A stretch of 64,000 nt of DNA, taken from assembly GCF_021325795.1 (NCBI RefSeq), contig NZ_JAHPZX010000001.1, positions 744,001-808,000 of the forward strand, in the 5' to 3' direction. The translations under genes and the position numbers were made by a program. Shown here one piece after another: positions 1-8,213 of this stretch; position 1 is the first letter of the stretch; every line of letters begins with the position of its first letter. The stretch is from Bordetella sp. LUAb4. GTDB lineage: Bacteria; Pseudomonadota; Gammaproteobacteria; Burkholderiales; Burkholderiaceae_B. The notes beneath the pieces are model-generated. The model did no database searches and was not told the DNA's origin. It was given only the letters and a program-made list of their open reading frames with translations.

Positions 1-1
1 C

Positions 2-163
2 ACCCTGCCCTCTTCGATAGGCCAGGAGAAGGACACCAATCCCTTCCTGCGCACTCAGCAAGTTGATGTTGCCAAAGCTGCCGCGGTTCAGGCTGGGCGT
101 TCACTAACCTCGCCGGTCGAAGTATTTGCCGTACTTCGGGAATGGAAGAATAACTTCAAGTGA
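2..163 (+). CDS. gloB: Hydroxyacylglutathione hydrolase (glyoxalase II), 3' end
   Basis: Only the last 53 residues are present; the gene begins before the window. The frame reads TLPSSIGQEKDTNPFLR and ends REWKNNFK, which matches the C-terminal substrate-binding part of glyoxalase II, where an arginine/lysine-rich stretch holds glutathione. The enzyme hydrolyses S-D-lactoylglutathione to D-lactate and glutathione in the cytoplasm. The stop codon lies 8 bases before the mltD start, and a gloB-mltD order is common in proteobacteria, which supports the call. The catalytic metal-binding domain cannot be seen here. Confidence 0.82.
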   Translation, partial: TLPSSIGQEKDTNPFLRTQQVDVAKAAAVQAGRSLTSPVEVFAVLREWKNNFK

Positions 164-171
164 TCTGACTG

Positions 172-1581
172 ATGAAATTGCTCCGACTGATTGTTCCCCT
201 GCTCTTTGCCGTATTGGCGGGTTGCGCGGGAACAGCGCCGAAACAGAACCTTTCTGACGCCGATTCCAAGCAACCTGGATACCCCAGTCGATATGTCGCC
301 GCGGTGACATCGCGTACCGTCGATCTGACCCACCCCGCGCGCGACGTCTGGGACCGTATCCGCCGGGGCTTCGCCATCCCCAATCTGAATACCCCCCTGT
401 CCCAGCAATGGACCGAGTACTACGCGTCGCACCCTGAAGCCATGCAACGCATGGCCGAGCGCGCGGGCAAGTACCTCTACTACGTCACGGACGAAATCAA
501 CCAGCGCGGCATGCCTACCGAATTGGCACTGCTGCCTTTCGTCGAAAGCGCCTACAACCCGAAGGCGCTGTCGCGTTCGCAAGCCTCGGGCCTGTGGCAA
601 TTCGTCCCCGCGACGGGCACGCATTACAACCTCAAGCAGGACTGGTGGCGTGACGAGCGCCGCGACCCGATCGCGTCGACCAATGCGGCGCTCGACTACC
701 TGAGCAATCTTTTCGAAATGCAGGGCGACTGGTACCTGGCGCTCGCCTCCTACAACTGGGGCGAAGGATCGGTGCAGCGCGCCATGGCCAAGAACGCCGC
801 CGCGGGCTTGCCGACCGACTATCTGTCGCTGTCGATGCCCGAGGAGACCCGCAACTACGTACCCAAGTTGCAGGCCATCAAGAACATCATCGCCGACCCC
901 GCCAAATATGCGGTGGTACTGCCGCCGGTGGGCAATCAGCCCTACTTCGCCACGGTCCAGAAGAACCAGGACATGGATGTCGAAGTCGCCGCCCGACTGG
1001 CTGAAATGCCGGTGGATGAGTTCAAGGCCTTGAATCCTTCCTTCAACCGTCCCTTGATCCGCGGCGAGCATGCATCCTCGCTGATCCTGCCGGCTGACCG
1101 TGTCGCCATCTTCAACGCCAATATCGACGCCTACAAAGGCCAGTTGTCCAGCTGGAAGGTATATAGCGCGCGGCGCGGTGAATCCTATGCCGCCATCGCC
1201 AAGCGTTTCGGCGTGACCGAAGCCACGCTGCGCCAGGTCAACGAGATTCCGTACAAGCAGAAGTCCGCCGTGGCGCAGAATCTGCTGGTGCCGGGGGCCG
1301 GTGGCGTGCAAGTGGCCTCGCTCGATATGTCGGCTGGCGCCGAACGCGCCGAGATCAAGCCGGCGGTGGCGCAGAGCCAGACTCGCCTGGCCTCGGTCAA
1401 ACCCAATGCCGTCAAGCCCAACGTCCGCCAGCACAAGGTGCGCAATGGCGATACCTTGTTCTCGCTGGCGCGCCAGTACAGCACGTCGGTGGACGCGCTG
1501 CGGGCGCTGAATAATCTGAAGGGTAATAACCTGAAGGTGGGCAGCACGCTGCGCGTGCCCGGCACCGACGTGCGGGGCTGA
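172..1581 (+). CDS. mltD: Membrane-bound lytic murein transglycosylase D, lipoprotein
   Basis: 469 residues. A lipoprotein signal peptide ends in the lipobox LAGC (lipidated Cys18). The goose-lysozyme-like SLT domain spans about residues 100-230, with the catalytic glutamate at Glu125 in LPFVESAYNP, followed by the ASGLWQFVPATG motif. Two C-terminal LysM peptidoglycan-binding repeats follow at roughly 325-375 and 418-466; the second is the better preserved (KVRNGDTLFSLARQY). The enzyme cleaves the MurNAc-GlcNAc bond with formation of 1,6-anhydroMurNAc, probably from the periplasmic face of the outer membrane. It sits 8 bp after gloB and is probably cotranscribed with it. Length and domain order are normal for MltD. 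Confidence 0.93.
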   Translation: MKLLRLIVPLLFAVLAGCAGTAPKQNLSDADSKQPGYPSRYVAAVTSRTVDLTHPARDVWDRIRRGFAIPNLNTPLSQQWTEYYASHPEAMQRMAERAGKYLYYVTDEINQRGMPTELALLPFVESAYNPKALSRSQASGLWQFVPATGTHYNLKQDWWRDERRDPIASTNAALDYLSNLFEMQGDWYLALASYNWGEGSVQRAMAKNAAAGLPTDYLSLSMPEETRNYVPKLQAIKNIIADPAKYAVVLPPVGNQPYFATVQKNQDMDVEVAARLAEMPVDEFKALNPSFNRPLIRGEHASSLILPADRVAIFNANIDAYKGQLSSWKVYSARRGESYAAIAKRFGVTEATLRQVNEIPYKQKSAVAQNLLVPGAGGVQVASLDMSAGAERAEIKPAVAQSQTRLASVKPNAVKPNVRQHKVRNGDTLFSLARQYSTSVDALRALNNLKGNNLKVGSTLRVPGTDVRG

Positions 1582-1655
1582 TCGCCAGGCGCGGCTGCAT
1601 TGATCGGGTGCCGTGTAGCGCCCGGCCAGCCCCTACCCGGCATACTGCCTATGGC

Positions 1656-2192
1656 CTACGCCGGCGCGTCGACCGGGTAATCGAACACCAGCACGCCGGC
1701 TTGCGGCGCCAGCAGCGGGCCGACGTAAGCCTTGAATTCGTCGTGATGAGGATCGAAATGCGCGGGATCATTCACGATGGGCTTGCCGACGTAATAGTTG
1801 CGGTCGCCAGCGGATTTGAACGTCACGGTGAAGCCCTGCTCGAAGTCCAATCCAACGCCCTCCATGCTGCTCTGATAGCCCGAGGTGATGGAAAGAATAT
1901 AGGGCGACTCCGCCCCAGGACGCTTTGAGTCACGCAGCGCCAGGAAGCGCCGCTGTACCTCCCGCTTTTGCTCCGCCGTCACCTCGGGCTTGTACTTGAA
2001 CAGCACGACATGCAGCAGCAGGCCGGGCTGGTAGCTTTCACTGGTAAATACATCCTCGGGCGGACGCGCGGTCATGGCTTCTCCTGCTATGGCGGTAAGC
2101 GTTGTCAGGCTGGCGGGAATGGCAGTGATGGACAGGCGGCCCAACAAGGCGCCAGCGCCCCCTTGCAGCAAGCGGCGTCTCATATCGTACAT
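1656..2192 (-). CDS. Dabb (stress-responsive alpha/beta barrel) domain protein with signal peptide
   Basis: 178 residues. The N-terminus (RRRLLQGGAG followed by a hydrophobic segment to about residue 37) looks like a Tat-type or Sec signal peptide, so the protein is probably exported. Residues from about 58 (LLHVVLFKYKPEVTAEQ) to about 160 form a Dabb domain, recognised by the HVVLFK start and the FDPHHDEFKAYVGPLL segment. Dabb proteins are small ferredoxin-like dimers, several of unknown function. The gene is convergent with mltD and divergent from fabI. An AGGAG lies about 10 bases before the chosen ATG. The substrate is unknown; export is unusual for this family. Confidence 0.7.
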   Translation of the reverse strand: MYDMRRRLLQGGAGALLGRLSITAIPASLTTLTAIAGEAMTARPPEDVFTSESYQPGLLLHVVLFKYKPEVTAEQKREVQRRFLALRDSKRPGAESPYILSITSGYQSSMEGVGLDFEQGFTVTFKSAGDRNYYVGKPIVNDPAHFDPHHDEFKAYVGPLLAPQAGVLVFDYPVDAPA

Positions 2193-2358
2193 GGCGGGTT
2201 AACTCCTGAATGACCGGACCAAGCCGATCGCCCGCCGTTATAGTCGTCCGCGGGACGGCGCGGCCATCAGATATATCCACCTCTTCCCGGCGCCGCCGCC
2301 AAGCTTCTCCACATAACCTAAAATGGCGGTTTTCCAGATCCGTCATCAAGGACCAACC

Positions 2359-3141
2359 ATGGGTTTTCTCGCCGGTAAACGCATTCTCGTCACGGGCGTC
2401 CTGTCCAACCGTTCGATCGCCTACGGCATCGCGCGCGCCTGCCATCGTGAAGGGGCCGAATTGGCCTTCACCTACGTCGGCGAGCGATTCAAGGACCGCG
2501 TGAGCGAGTTCGCCGCCGAATTCGGCAGCAAGATCGTGCTGGAATGCGACGTGGCCGAAGACGCACAGATCGCCTCGACCTTCGCCAGCCTGGCCCAGCA
2601 CTGGGACGGCTTGGATGGCCTGGTGCACTCGATCGGCTTCGCGCCGCGCGAGGCAATCGCCGGTGACTTCCTGGAAGGCCTGTCGCGCGAAGGCTTCCGC
2701 ATCGCCCACGACATCTCCGCCTACAGCTTCGCCGCCATGGCCAAAGCCGCGCTGCCGCTGATGAAAGACCGCAAGGGGTCGGTGTTGACGCTGACCTACC
2801 TGGGCGCGGAACGCGTGGTGCCCAACTACAACACCATGGGTCTGGCCAAGGCGTCGCTGGAAGCCAGCGTGCGCTACCTGGCCACGTCGCTGGGCCCCCT
2901 GGGCATACGCGCCAACGGCATTTCCGCCGGTCCCATCAAGACGCTGGCTGCCAGCGGCATCAAGGACTTCTCGTCCATCCTCAAGTACGTCGAGGCGAAT
3001 GCACCGCTGCGCCGTAATGTCAGCATCGACGATGTCGGCAACGTGGCGGCCTTCATGCTGTCGGATCTGGCCAATGGCGTGACCGGTGAAATCACGCACG
3101 TGGACGCGGGTTTCTCGACCATCGTTCCCGGGATGGAATAA
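2359..3141 (+). CDS. fabI: Enoyl-[acyl-carrier-protein] reductase (NADH)
   Basis: 260 residues, the standard FabI length. The start at 2359 ([14 protein letters not shown]) is chosen over an upstream in-frame ATG because the Rossmann strand begins there and AAGGACC lies just upstream. The family-specific nucleotide-binding pattern is visible ([13 protein letters not shown]), and the catalytic Tyr157-x6-Lys164 pair is in [10 protein letters not shown]. FabI reduces trans-2-enoyl-ACP in the last step of each fatty-acid elongation cycle and is the classical triclosan target. It appears monocistronic: a divergent Dabb gene lies upstream and a strong terminator follows 30 bp downstream. Confidence 0.96.
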   Translation: MGFLAGKRILVTGVLSNRSIAYGIARACHREGAELAFTYVGERFKDRVSEFAAEFGSKIVLECDVAEDAQIASTFASLAQHWDGLDGLVHSIGFAPREAIAGDFLEGLSREGFRIAHDISAYSFAAMAKAALPLMKDRKGSVLTLTYLGAERVVPNYNTMGLAKASLEASVRYLATSLGPLGIRANGISAGPIKTLAASGIKDFSSILKYVEANAPLRRNVSIDDVGNVAAFMLSDLANGVTGEITHVDAGFSTIVPGME

Positions 3142-3171
3142 GCCAGACTGCGCTTGCATGCGAGCAAGAAG

Positions 3172-3199
3172 AGAGGGCCGCCCAAGGGCGGCCCTCTTG
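3172..3199 (+). terminator. Rho-independent terminator after fabI
   Basis: An 11-bp perfect stem (AGAGGGCCGCC with its complement) closes a 4-base loop 30 bp after the fabI stop. It has no long T tract on the plus strand. It lies between fabI and the convergent OsmC-family gene and may serve both. Confidence 0.7.
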
Positions 3200-3237
3200 C
3201 TGTGCTGGATAGACGCTTGGTCGCTTTCGCCAGCGCG

Positions 3238-3636
3238 CTAAACCGCCGGCGCGAGCTCCGTCGAGACCTGCACGTCGGTCTGCGTCATCAGCTTGTGGAT
3301 GGGGCAGCGGCCGGCGATGTCCAGCAGCTCCGCGCGCTGTTCGTCGGTGAGATCGCCGTTCAGCGTCAGCACGGCCTTCAGGCGATAGACACCCTTCTTT
3401 TCTTCCGCGTTATCGCGCTGCACGTCGACGTCGATCGACATCAGCGGGATGCCCTTGCGCCGTGCATACAGGGTGACCGTCAGTGCCTTGCAGGCGCCCA
3501 GCGATGTATCGAAGAGATCATGCGGATCCGGGCCTTCGCCTTCCGGAGGCGGCATGTCGATGGGCAGATCGTGATCGTTGGCCGTGGCGGTGAATTGCAG
3601 GCCCTGCAGGGCGTTCTGGCGGATATGTATGGTCAT
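3238..3636 (-). CDS. OsmC family peroxiredoxin-like protein
   Basis: 132 residues from the start at 3636 (MTIHIRQNAL), preferred because GGAG sits 7 bases upstream and homology starts there; an upstream in-frame extension is arginine- and histidine-rich and unlikely to be coding. The two conserved OsmC-fold cysteines are present: Cys49 in LGACKAL and Cys111 in GRCPIHK. OsmC/Ohr proteins reduce organic hydroperoxides through these cysteines; which branch this belongs to cannot be fixed by eye. It is convergent with fabI. No regulator of the OhrR type is adjacent. Confidence 0.85.
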   Translation of the reverse strand: MTIHIRQNALQGLQFTATANDHDLPIDMPPPEGEGPDPHDLFDTSLGACKALTVTLYARRKGIPLMSIDVDVQRDNAEEKKGVYRLKAVLTLNGDLTDEQRAELLDIAGRCPIHKLMTQTDVQVSTELAPAV

Positions 3637-3793
3637 CGCGGCTCCATGTGGATGATGACGGCCGCGGGTCGTGCGGCCGCCGGCATGCTTGCCCGTGCTT
3701 TTTAGCATTCATCGTGCCGCTGCGCGGGGCACGCCTTCCCCGGGGTTGCGCTCAAAACGCCGTCCAGGATGGCTGTCCCCATCGCCGCCTCGA

Positions 3794-4912
3794 TCAGTCC
3801 GCGTGCAGGTCCATGCTCGCGGTCAGCGTGGAGAAGCGGTCGATATCGCTGTCGATCAAGGTCTGGAACACTTGCGGCGAGCTGCGCGTCGGGCTGAAGC
3901 CCAGTCGGCGCAAGTCGTGCTGGACGTCTTCGCGCCGCATGATGTCCGCCACGGCGGTATTCAAGCGGTTGATGACGGCCGTGGGCGTGCCCGCCGGCGC
4001 CAGCAAGCCGTGCCACTGATCCAGCGTGTAGCCGGGAAAGCCCTGTTCCGCCACGGTCGGTACGTCCGGCATCAATTCCGAACGTCGCGGCGACGTGACC
4101 GCCAATGCGCGCAAGCGACCCGAGGCCAGGAACGGCGCGGCGCTGGAGGCCGTGACGATACCCATGCCGACCTGATTGGACAGGACGTCCGTCAACGCCG
4201 GGCCGCAGCCCCGATAAGGGACATGCTGCAAAGCGCGCCCGCTGGACCGGCGCAGCATTTCACCAGCCAGATGCTGGGGCGTGCCATTGCCGCAGGACGC
4301 GTAAGCCAGCTGCGGGACCGATGCCGACGGCTTGCCCGCGAACGCGGGATCTTGCCGGCCTGCGCTCGCCAGCGCCTGTTCCAGGGTATGCAGCGGCGAG
4401 GCCGCCGGCACCACCAGCACCGATGGAACGAAGGCGACGTTGATGACCGCGCGCAGGTCGCGTTTCGGTGAGAACGGCAGATTTCGATAAACGCCTGGAT
4501 TGATCGCGTAGGAGCTGTTGACCATCAGCAGGGTGTAGCCGTCCGGCGCGGCTTCGGCGACGGCTCGCGCGCCCAGATTGCCGCTGGCGCCAGGGCGGTT
4601 TTCGACGATGACGTTCTGGCCCAGTTCACGCTGCAATTCAGCACCGAGGCGGCGCGCCAGCAGATCGGTGCCGCCCCCTGGAGGAAAGGTCACCAGGATG
4701 GTGATAGGACGCTTGGGAAAGCCAGCCGCCGCGGCGGCGGCAGCGGCCGGACCGCCCGCTGGCTCGGCCACGCCCAGCCGCAAAGCGCCCAGCGACAGGC
4801 CGATGGCTGCGATCGCGAAGGCGCCGGCGGCACGCAGGCGTTTACGTGTTCGGCGCGGCGCAGGTGCGCTGGCGTTTACGGCATCATCTTCGCGATCAGG
4901 CTCGATGGACAT
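3794..4912 (-). CDS. Bug/TctC family periplasmic solute-binding protein, coupled to nadC
   Basis: 372 residues from 4912, where GAGGAAAACATC gives a good ribosome site starting at the nadC stop, so the two genes are translationally linked. The Bug fold is clear: PKRPITILVTFPPGGGTDLLAR, the PGASGNLGA loop, DGYTLLMV and the later VPYRGCGPALTD. Bug proteins bind carboxylated ligands in the periplasm. The N-terminus is odd: about 30 charged residues (acidic, then RRTRKRLR) precede the hydrophobic segment, and an Ala8 run follows it, so it may be an uncleaved anchor. No tctAB genes are nearby. Linkage to nadC suggests a pyridine carboxylate ligand such as quinolinate or nicotinate; that is inference. 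Confidence 0.88.
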   Translation of the reverse strand: MSIEPDREDDAVNASAPAPRRTRKRLRAAGAFAIAAIGLSLGALRLGVAEPAGGPAAAAAAAAGFPKRPITILVTFPPGGGTDLLARRLGAELQRELGQNVIVENRPGASGNLGARAVAEAAPDGYTLLMVNSSYAINPGVYRNLPFSPKRDLRAVINVAFVPSVLVVPAASPLHTLEQALASAGRQDPAFAGKPSASVPQLAYASCGNGTPQHLAGEMLRRSSGRALQHVPYRGCGPALTDVLSNQVGMGIVTASSAAPFLASGRLRALAVTSPRRSELMPDVPTVAEQGFPGYTLDQWHGLLAPAGTPTAVINRLNTAVADIMRREDVQHDLRRLGFSPTRSSPQVFQTLIDSDIDRFSTLTASMDLHAD

Positions 4913-4922
4913 GATGTTTTCC

Positions 4923-5807
4923 TCAGGCGTCCAATCCAATATCCAGCACGCGCGCGCTGTGCGTGATCCAACCCACGGCGATCAGATCCACGCCCGTCGC
5001 GGCGACGTCCGGCGCGGTCTCCGGCGTGATGCGGCCGGATGCTTCGGTCACCGCGCGGCCCCGGCACATCTCGGCGGCCCGACGCAGCTCGTCCAGGCTC
5101 ATGTTGTCCAGCAGCACGACCTCCACGCCCAGCGACAAGGCCTCTTCCAACTGGGCCAGGGTGTCGACCTCCAGCTCGATGCGCACCATGTGGCCGACCG
5201 CGGCGCGGGCGCGCTCGATGGCATTGCGCACGCCACCGGCCAGGGCCACGTGGTTGTCCTTGATCAAGACGGCATCGTCCAGGCCATGGCGATGATTGCT
5301 GCCGCCGCCCACCCGCACGGCGTACTTCTGCACGGCACGCAGGCCGGGCATGGTCTTGCGGGTGCAGGTGACGCGCGTACCGTAAGCGCGGATGGCGTCG
5401 GCGATGCCCGCGGTAGCGCTTGCCACGCCGCTCAGGTGGCAGAGGAAATTCAAAGCGGTGCGCTCGGCGGTAAGGATGCCGCGCGCGGGTCCTCGCAGCG
5501 TGGCGATGTGGCTGCCGGCCTGCAGGCGGGCGCCATCGCGCAAGACGGGCTGTAAGTCGATGCGCGCGTCGGTCAGGCGCAGGGCCAGGCGAACCAGGTC
5601 CAGTCCGGCCAGCACGCCCTCTTGCCGCGCCATCAGGCGCAGGCTGGCCTGGGCGTCAGGCGGCACGATGGCGTCCGTGGTGATATCGCCCGCGCGACCC
5701 AGGTCTTCCAGCAAGGTAGCGCGGACCAGGGGCTCCAGCATGACGTCGGGCAAAGGCGGGACGGCGCGCGGGAACGTAGCGGTATCGGGAATAGAGGCAG
5801 CGGTCAT
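4923..5807 (-). CDS. nadC: Nicotinate-nucleotide pyrophosphorylase (quinolinate phosphoribosyltransferase)
   Basis: 294 residues from 5807 (MTAASIPDTA). NadC converts quinolinate and PRPP to nicotinate mononucleotide. Diagnostic segments are present: EDLGRAGDITTDAI near the N-terminus, ERTALNFLCHLSGVA, the substrate-binding TRKTMPGLR, the HRHGLDDAVLIKDNH block and the barrel strand EVVLLDNMS. No nadA or nadB is adjacent. Published work on classical Bordetella describes an orphan nadC that serves quinolinate salvage under a NadQ-family repressor, and this locus has the same organisation. Regulation is visible as two palindromes in the leader region. Confidence 0.95.
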   Translation of the reverse strand: MTAASIPDTATFPRAVPPLPDVMLEPLVRATLLEDLGRAGDITTDAIVPPDAQASLRLMARQEGVLAGLDLVRLALRLTDARIDLQPVLRDGARLQAGSHIATLRGPARGILTAERTALNFLCHLSGVASATAGIADAIRAYGTRVTCTRKTMPGLRAVQKYAVRVGGGSNHRHGLDDAVLIKDNHVALAGGVRNAIERARAAVGHMVRIELEVDTLAQLEEALSLGVEVVLLDNMSLDELRRAAEMCRGRAVTEASGRITPETAPDVAATGVDLIAVGWITHSARVLDIGLDA

Positions 5808-5812
5808 GATAT

Positions 5813-5833
5813 TTATGCTCGTATTGAGTATTA
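5813..5833 (-). promoter_or_regulatory. Candidate NadQ/NrtR operator 1 (proximal to nadC start)
   Basis: Imperfect palindrome TTATGCT-N7-AGTATTA located 5 bases before the nadC ATG. It shares half-site sequence and exact spacing with the perfect palindrome 69 bp away, so a dimeric regulator probably uses both. Its position would affect elongation or translation start rather than promoter binding. Confidence 0.5.
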
Positions 5834-5881
5834 ATAAACCAAAAAAATCACGTGATGTTGTCTCCACCCAAGATCACGGAT

Positions 5882-5902
5882 TTATGCTGGCTTTGAGCAT
5901 AA
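5882..5902 (-). promoter_or_regulatory. Candidate NadQ/NrtR operator 2 (over the nadC -10)
   Basis: Perfect inverted repeat TTATGCT-N7-AGCATAA, 21 bp. It overlaps the -10 element of the nadC promoter, the usual place for a repressor site. The regulator gene lies immediately upstream in the same orientation. Confidence 0.6.
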
Positions 5903-5925
5903 GTCTGCCTGCTTTGTTTTGTCAA
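5896..5925 (-). promoter_or_regulatory. nadC: Sigma-70 type promoter for nadC
   Basis: On the minus strand a consensus -35 TTGACA (5925-5920) is followed after 18 bases by TATGCT (5901-5896), which matches TATAAT at four of six positions. Transcription would start near 5889, giving an approximately 80-base leader that carries operator 1. The spacing is one base longer than optimal. Confidence 0.55.
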
Positions 5926-5996
5926 CGACGATTCGTGAATCAACACATAACAGCCGTTGGCTTGGCTTCGAACACCGGCACGCGGCGCCGCGCCCC

Positions 5997-6938
5997 TCAA
6001 ACCGGATGCAGCTCCCGCGCCAGCGGCAGTTTGCTGCCGGAAATGGCCCGTTCCAACAGCACGTCGCGCCGGAACCGGAACAGTTTGGCCGGCCGGCCAG
6101 CACCGCCGCTGGCCATGCCGCCGGTTTCCTCGACCAGTTCCTGCTGCTCGATCAGGCGGCGGAAGTTCTGCTTGTGCAGTCCCCGCCCGGCCAGCGCTTC
6201 CACGGCCTGCTGCAATTGCAGCAGGGTGAACTCGGCGGGCATCAGCTCGAAGACCACCGGTCGATACTTGATCTTGGCGCGCAGGCGCGCGATGCCGGTG
6301 GCAAGAATCCGGCGATGGTCATGCCGCATGGCGGTGCCCGGCAGGGGCGCGATGGGCGGCAATGGCGGCAGGCCGGCAACGCCCTGCGCCTCCGGCACCA
6401 GCCCCACTTCGAACAGCAGTTCGTAGCGCTGCAGCACCATGTCCTCGTTCCACGCGCCACCATGCAGACCGAAGCTGATGGCCGCGCGGTCGGCGCGCCG
6501 CTGGCGCATGGCGGCATCGTCGGCCAGGGCCACCCAGGCCGCCAGCCGTGGCTCGATGGCTTGCGCCATCAAGACGTCCGGCCCCTGGCGGCGGTCTTCC
6601 CACGGGAAATAGCGATACCAGCTCTGCCAGCCCACGCTGGCCACACCCGTTTCCTCGGGCTCGCGCGTCAGCCCCAGATAACTGACGGAGATGACCTGGG
6701 TATTGCCCAGATCCGCGCGGTCACGGTCAGCAAAGGTGTAAAGCTGTTCGACATAGCCCAAAGGATGATGGGTCTGCGTTTCGACCCAGGCGCGCAAGCC
6801 CGCCTGCAGCGAACGGTGATTGGGTTCGAAAGGCCCCGCCGGCAACGCGCGCGCGTCCTCCGTGGTCAGCACACGGGGCTGGCCATCGGTCACCGCGGCG
6901 AGCACGGCGACGAGTTCGGCGGCAACGGGATTTTCCAT
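5997..6938 (-). CDS. nadQ: NadQ/NrtR-like Nudix-domain repressor of NAD biosynthesis
   Basis: 313 residues from the ATG at 6938 (MENPVAAELVAV); a TTG six codons upstream is an alternative, and neither has an obvious ribosome site. The N-terminal part (about 1-200) resembles a Nudix fold (PLGYVEQLYTFADRDR, NTQVISVSYLGL) but I see no intact Nudix box, so it is probably a ligand sensor rather than a hydrolase. The C-terminal winged helix (about 220-300) carries KIKYRPVVFELMPAEFTL and GRPAKLFRFR, typical of NrtR/NadQ regulators. It lies upstream of nadC, and two matching palindromes occupy the nadC leader. Role in repressing nadC is inferred from family and position. Confidence 0.82.
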   Translation of the reverse strand: MENPVAAELVAVLAAVTDGQPRVLTTEDARALPAGPFEPNHRSLQAGLRAWVETQTHHPLGYVEQLYTFADRDRADLGNTQVISVSYLGLTREPEETGVASVGWQSWYRYFPWEDRRQGPDVLMAQAIEPRLAAWVALADDAAMRQRRADRAAISFGLHGGAWNEDMVLQRYELLFEVGLVPEAQGVAGLPPLPPIAPLPGTAMRHDHRRILATGIARLRAKIKYRPVVFELMPAEFTLLQLQQAVEALAGRGLHKQNFRRLIEQQELVEETGGMASGGAGRPAKLFRFRRDVLLERAISGSKLPLARELHPV

Positions 6939-7146
6939 CGGCGGGTTCGGCTGCAAGCTGGCCAGGCCAGGGTGTCGGGATTATACGGGGCCGGATGTGA
7001 CACAGCCCCCGCACTGTTCCGTCTTCTGGAATGGAGAAACCGAGACCCGCCTCTTTTTCCCGGCCGCCACCTGGGCGATCATCATCTGTTCGCGATTCGC
7101 ATTCAGCGACTCGCCTGTGCACGATTCTTTCAGCGAGGTGGTTTAC

Positions 7147-8175
7147 ATGGAATACCGACACTTGGGCGCATCCGGCTTCACGGTGCCCGTACTCAGTTTC
7201 GGGACCGGCACGTTCGGCGGCAAAGGCGAGTTCTTCCAGGCCTGGGGCAGCACCGACGTCGCTGAAGCGCGCCGGCTGATCGACATCTGCCTGGAAGCGG
7301 GCGTGACGATGTTCGACACCGCGGACATCTACTCGCGCGGTGCATCCGAGGAAGTCCTTGGCGCCGCCCTGAAGGGACGCCGTGACCAGGTCATCATTTC
7401 CACCAAGGCCACCTTCCGTTTCGACGACACGCCCAACAACGTGGGCTCGTCGCGCTTCCATTTGATACGCGCGGTCGACAACGCGCTCAAGCGCCTGGGC
7501 ACGGACTACATCGATCTGTTCCAGTTGCACGGCTTCGACGCCAAGACCCCGGTGGAAGAAGTGCTGTCGACCTTGGACACACTGGTGCGCGCCGGCAAGA
7601 TCCGCTACACGGGCGTATCCAATTTCTCCGGTTGGCACCTGATGAAATCGCAGGCGGCGGCCGACCGCTACGGCTATCCGCGCTACGTCGCCAACCAGAC
7701 CTATTACTCCCTGATCGGCCGCGACTACGAATGGGAGCTGATGCCGCTAGGCCAGGACCAGGGCGTGGGCGCGGTAGTGTGGAGCCCTCTGGGCTGGGGC
7801 CGCCTGACCGGGAAGATCCGTCGCGGCCAGCCGCTGCCCGCCAACAGCCGGCTGCACAAGACGGCGGACATGGGACCGCAGATGCCTGACGAGTATCTCT
7901 ATCGGGTGATCGACGCGCTGGACGAAGTGGCCGAGGAAACCGGCAAGACCGTGCCGCAGATCGCGCTGAACTGGCTGCTGCAACGCCCGACGGTCAGCAC
8001 GGTATTGATCGGCGCGCGCGACGAAGCGCAGTTGCGCGCCAACCTGGGCGCCGTGGGCTGGAATCTGACCACCGAACAAGTAGCGAAGCTGGATGCCGCC
8101 AGCAAGGTGGACCGCCCCTACCCTTACTGGCATCAAGCCGGCTTCGCGGAACGCAATCCTTTCCCGACGGCATAA
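7147..8175 (+). CDS. Aldo/keto reductase
   Basis: 342 residues from 7147, with GAGGTGG upstream; longer in-frame extensions read through non-homologous sequence. The (beta/alpha)8 AKR catalytic tetrad is visible: Asp57 and Tyr62 in FDTADIYS, Lys87 in IISTKATF and His128 in FQLHGFD. The NADPH-binding end is seen in VSTVLIGARDEAQLRANL. AKRs reduce aldehydes and ketones with NADPH in the cytoplasm; the substrate is unknown. The gene stands alone, divergent from the nadQ-like gene and convergent with the tetR gene. Confidence 0.92.
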   Translation: MEYRHLGASGFTVPVLSFGTGTFGGKGEFFQAWGSTDVAEARRLIDICLEAGVTMFDTADIYSRGASEEVLGAALKGRRDQVIISTKATFRFDDTPNNVGSSRFHLIRAVDNALKRLGTDYIDLFQLHGFDAKTPVEEVLSTLDTLVRAGKIRYTGVSNFSGWHLMKSQAAADRYGYPRYVANQTYYSLIGRDYEWELMPLGQDQGVGAVVWSPLGWGRLTGKIRRGQPLPANSRLHKTADMGPQMPDEYLYRVIDALDEVAEETGKTVPQIALNWLLQRPTVSTVLIGARDEAQLRANLGAVGWNLTTEQVAKLDAASKVDRPYPYWHQAGFAERNPFPTA

Positions 8176-8213
8176 GTCTGGCGCGCTTTCCGGTGCATCC
8201 GCCCGCGCGCAAG

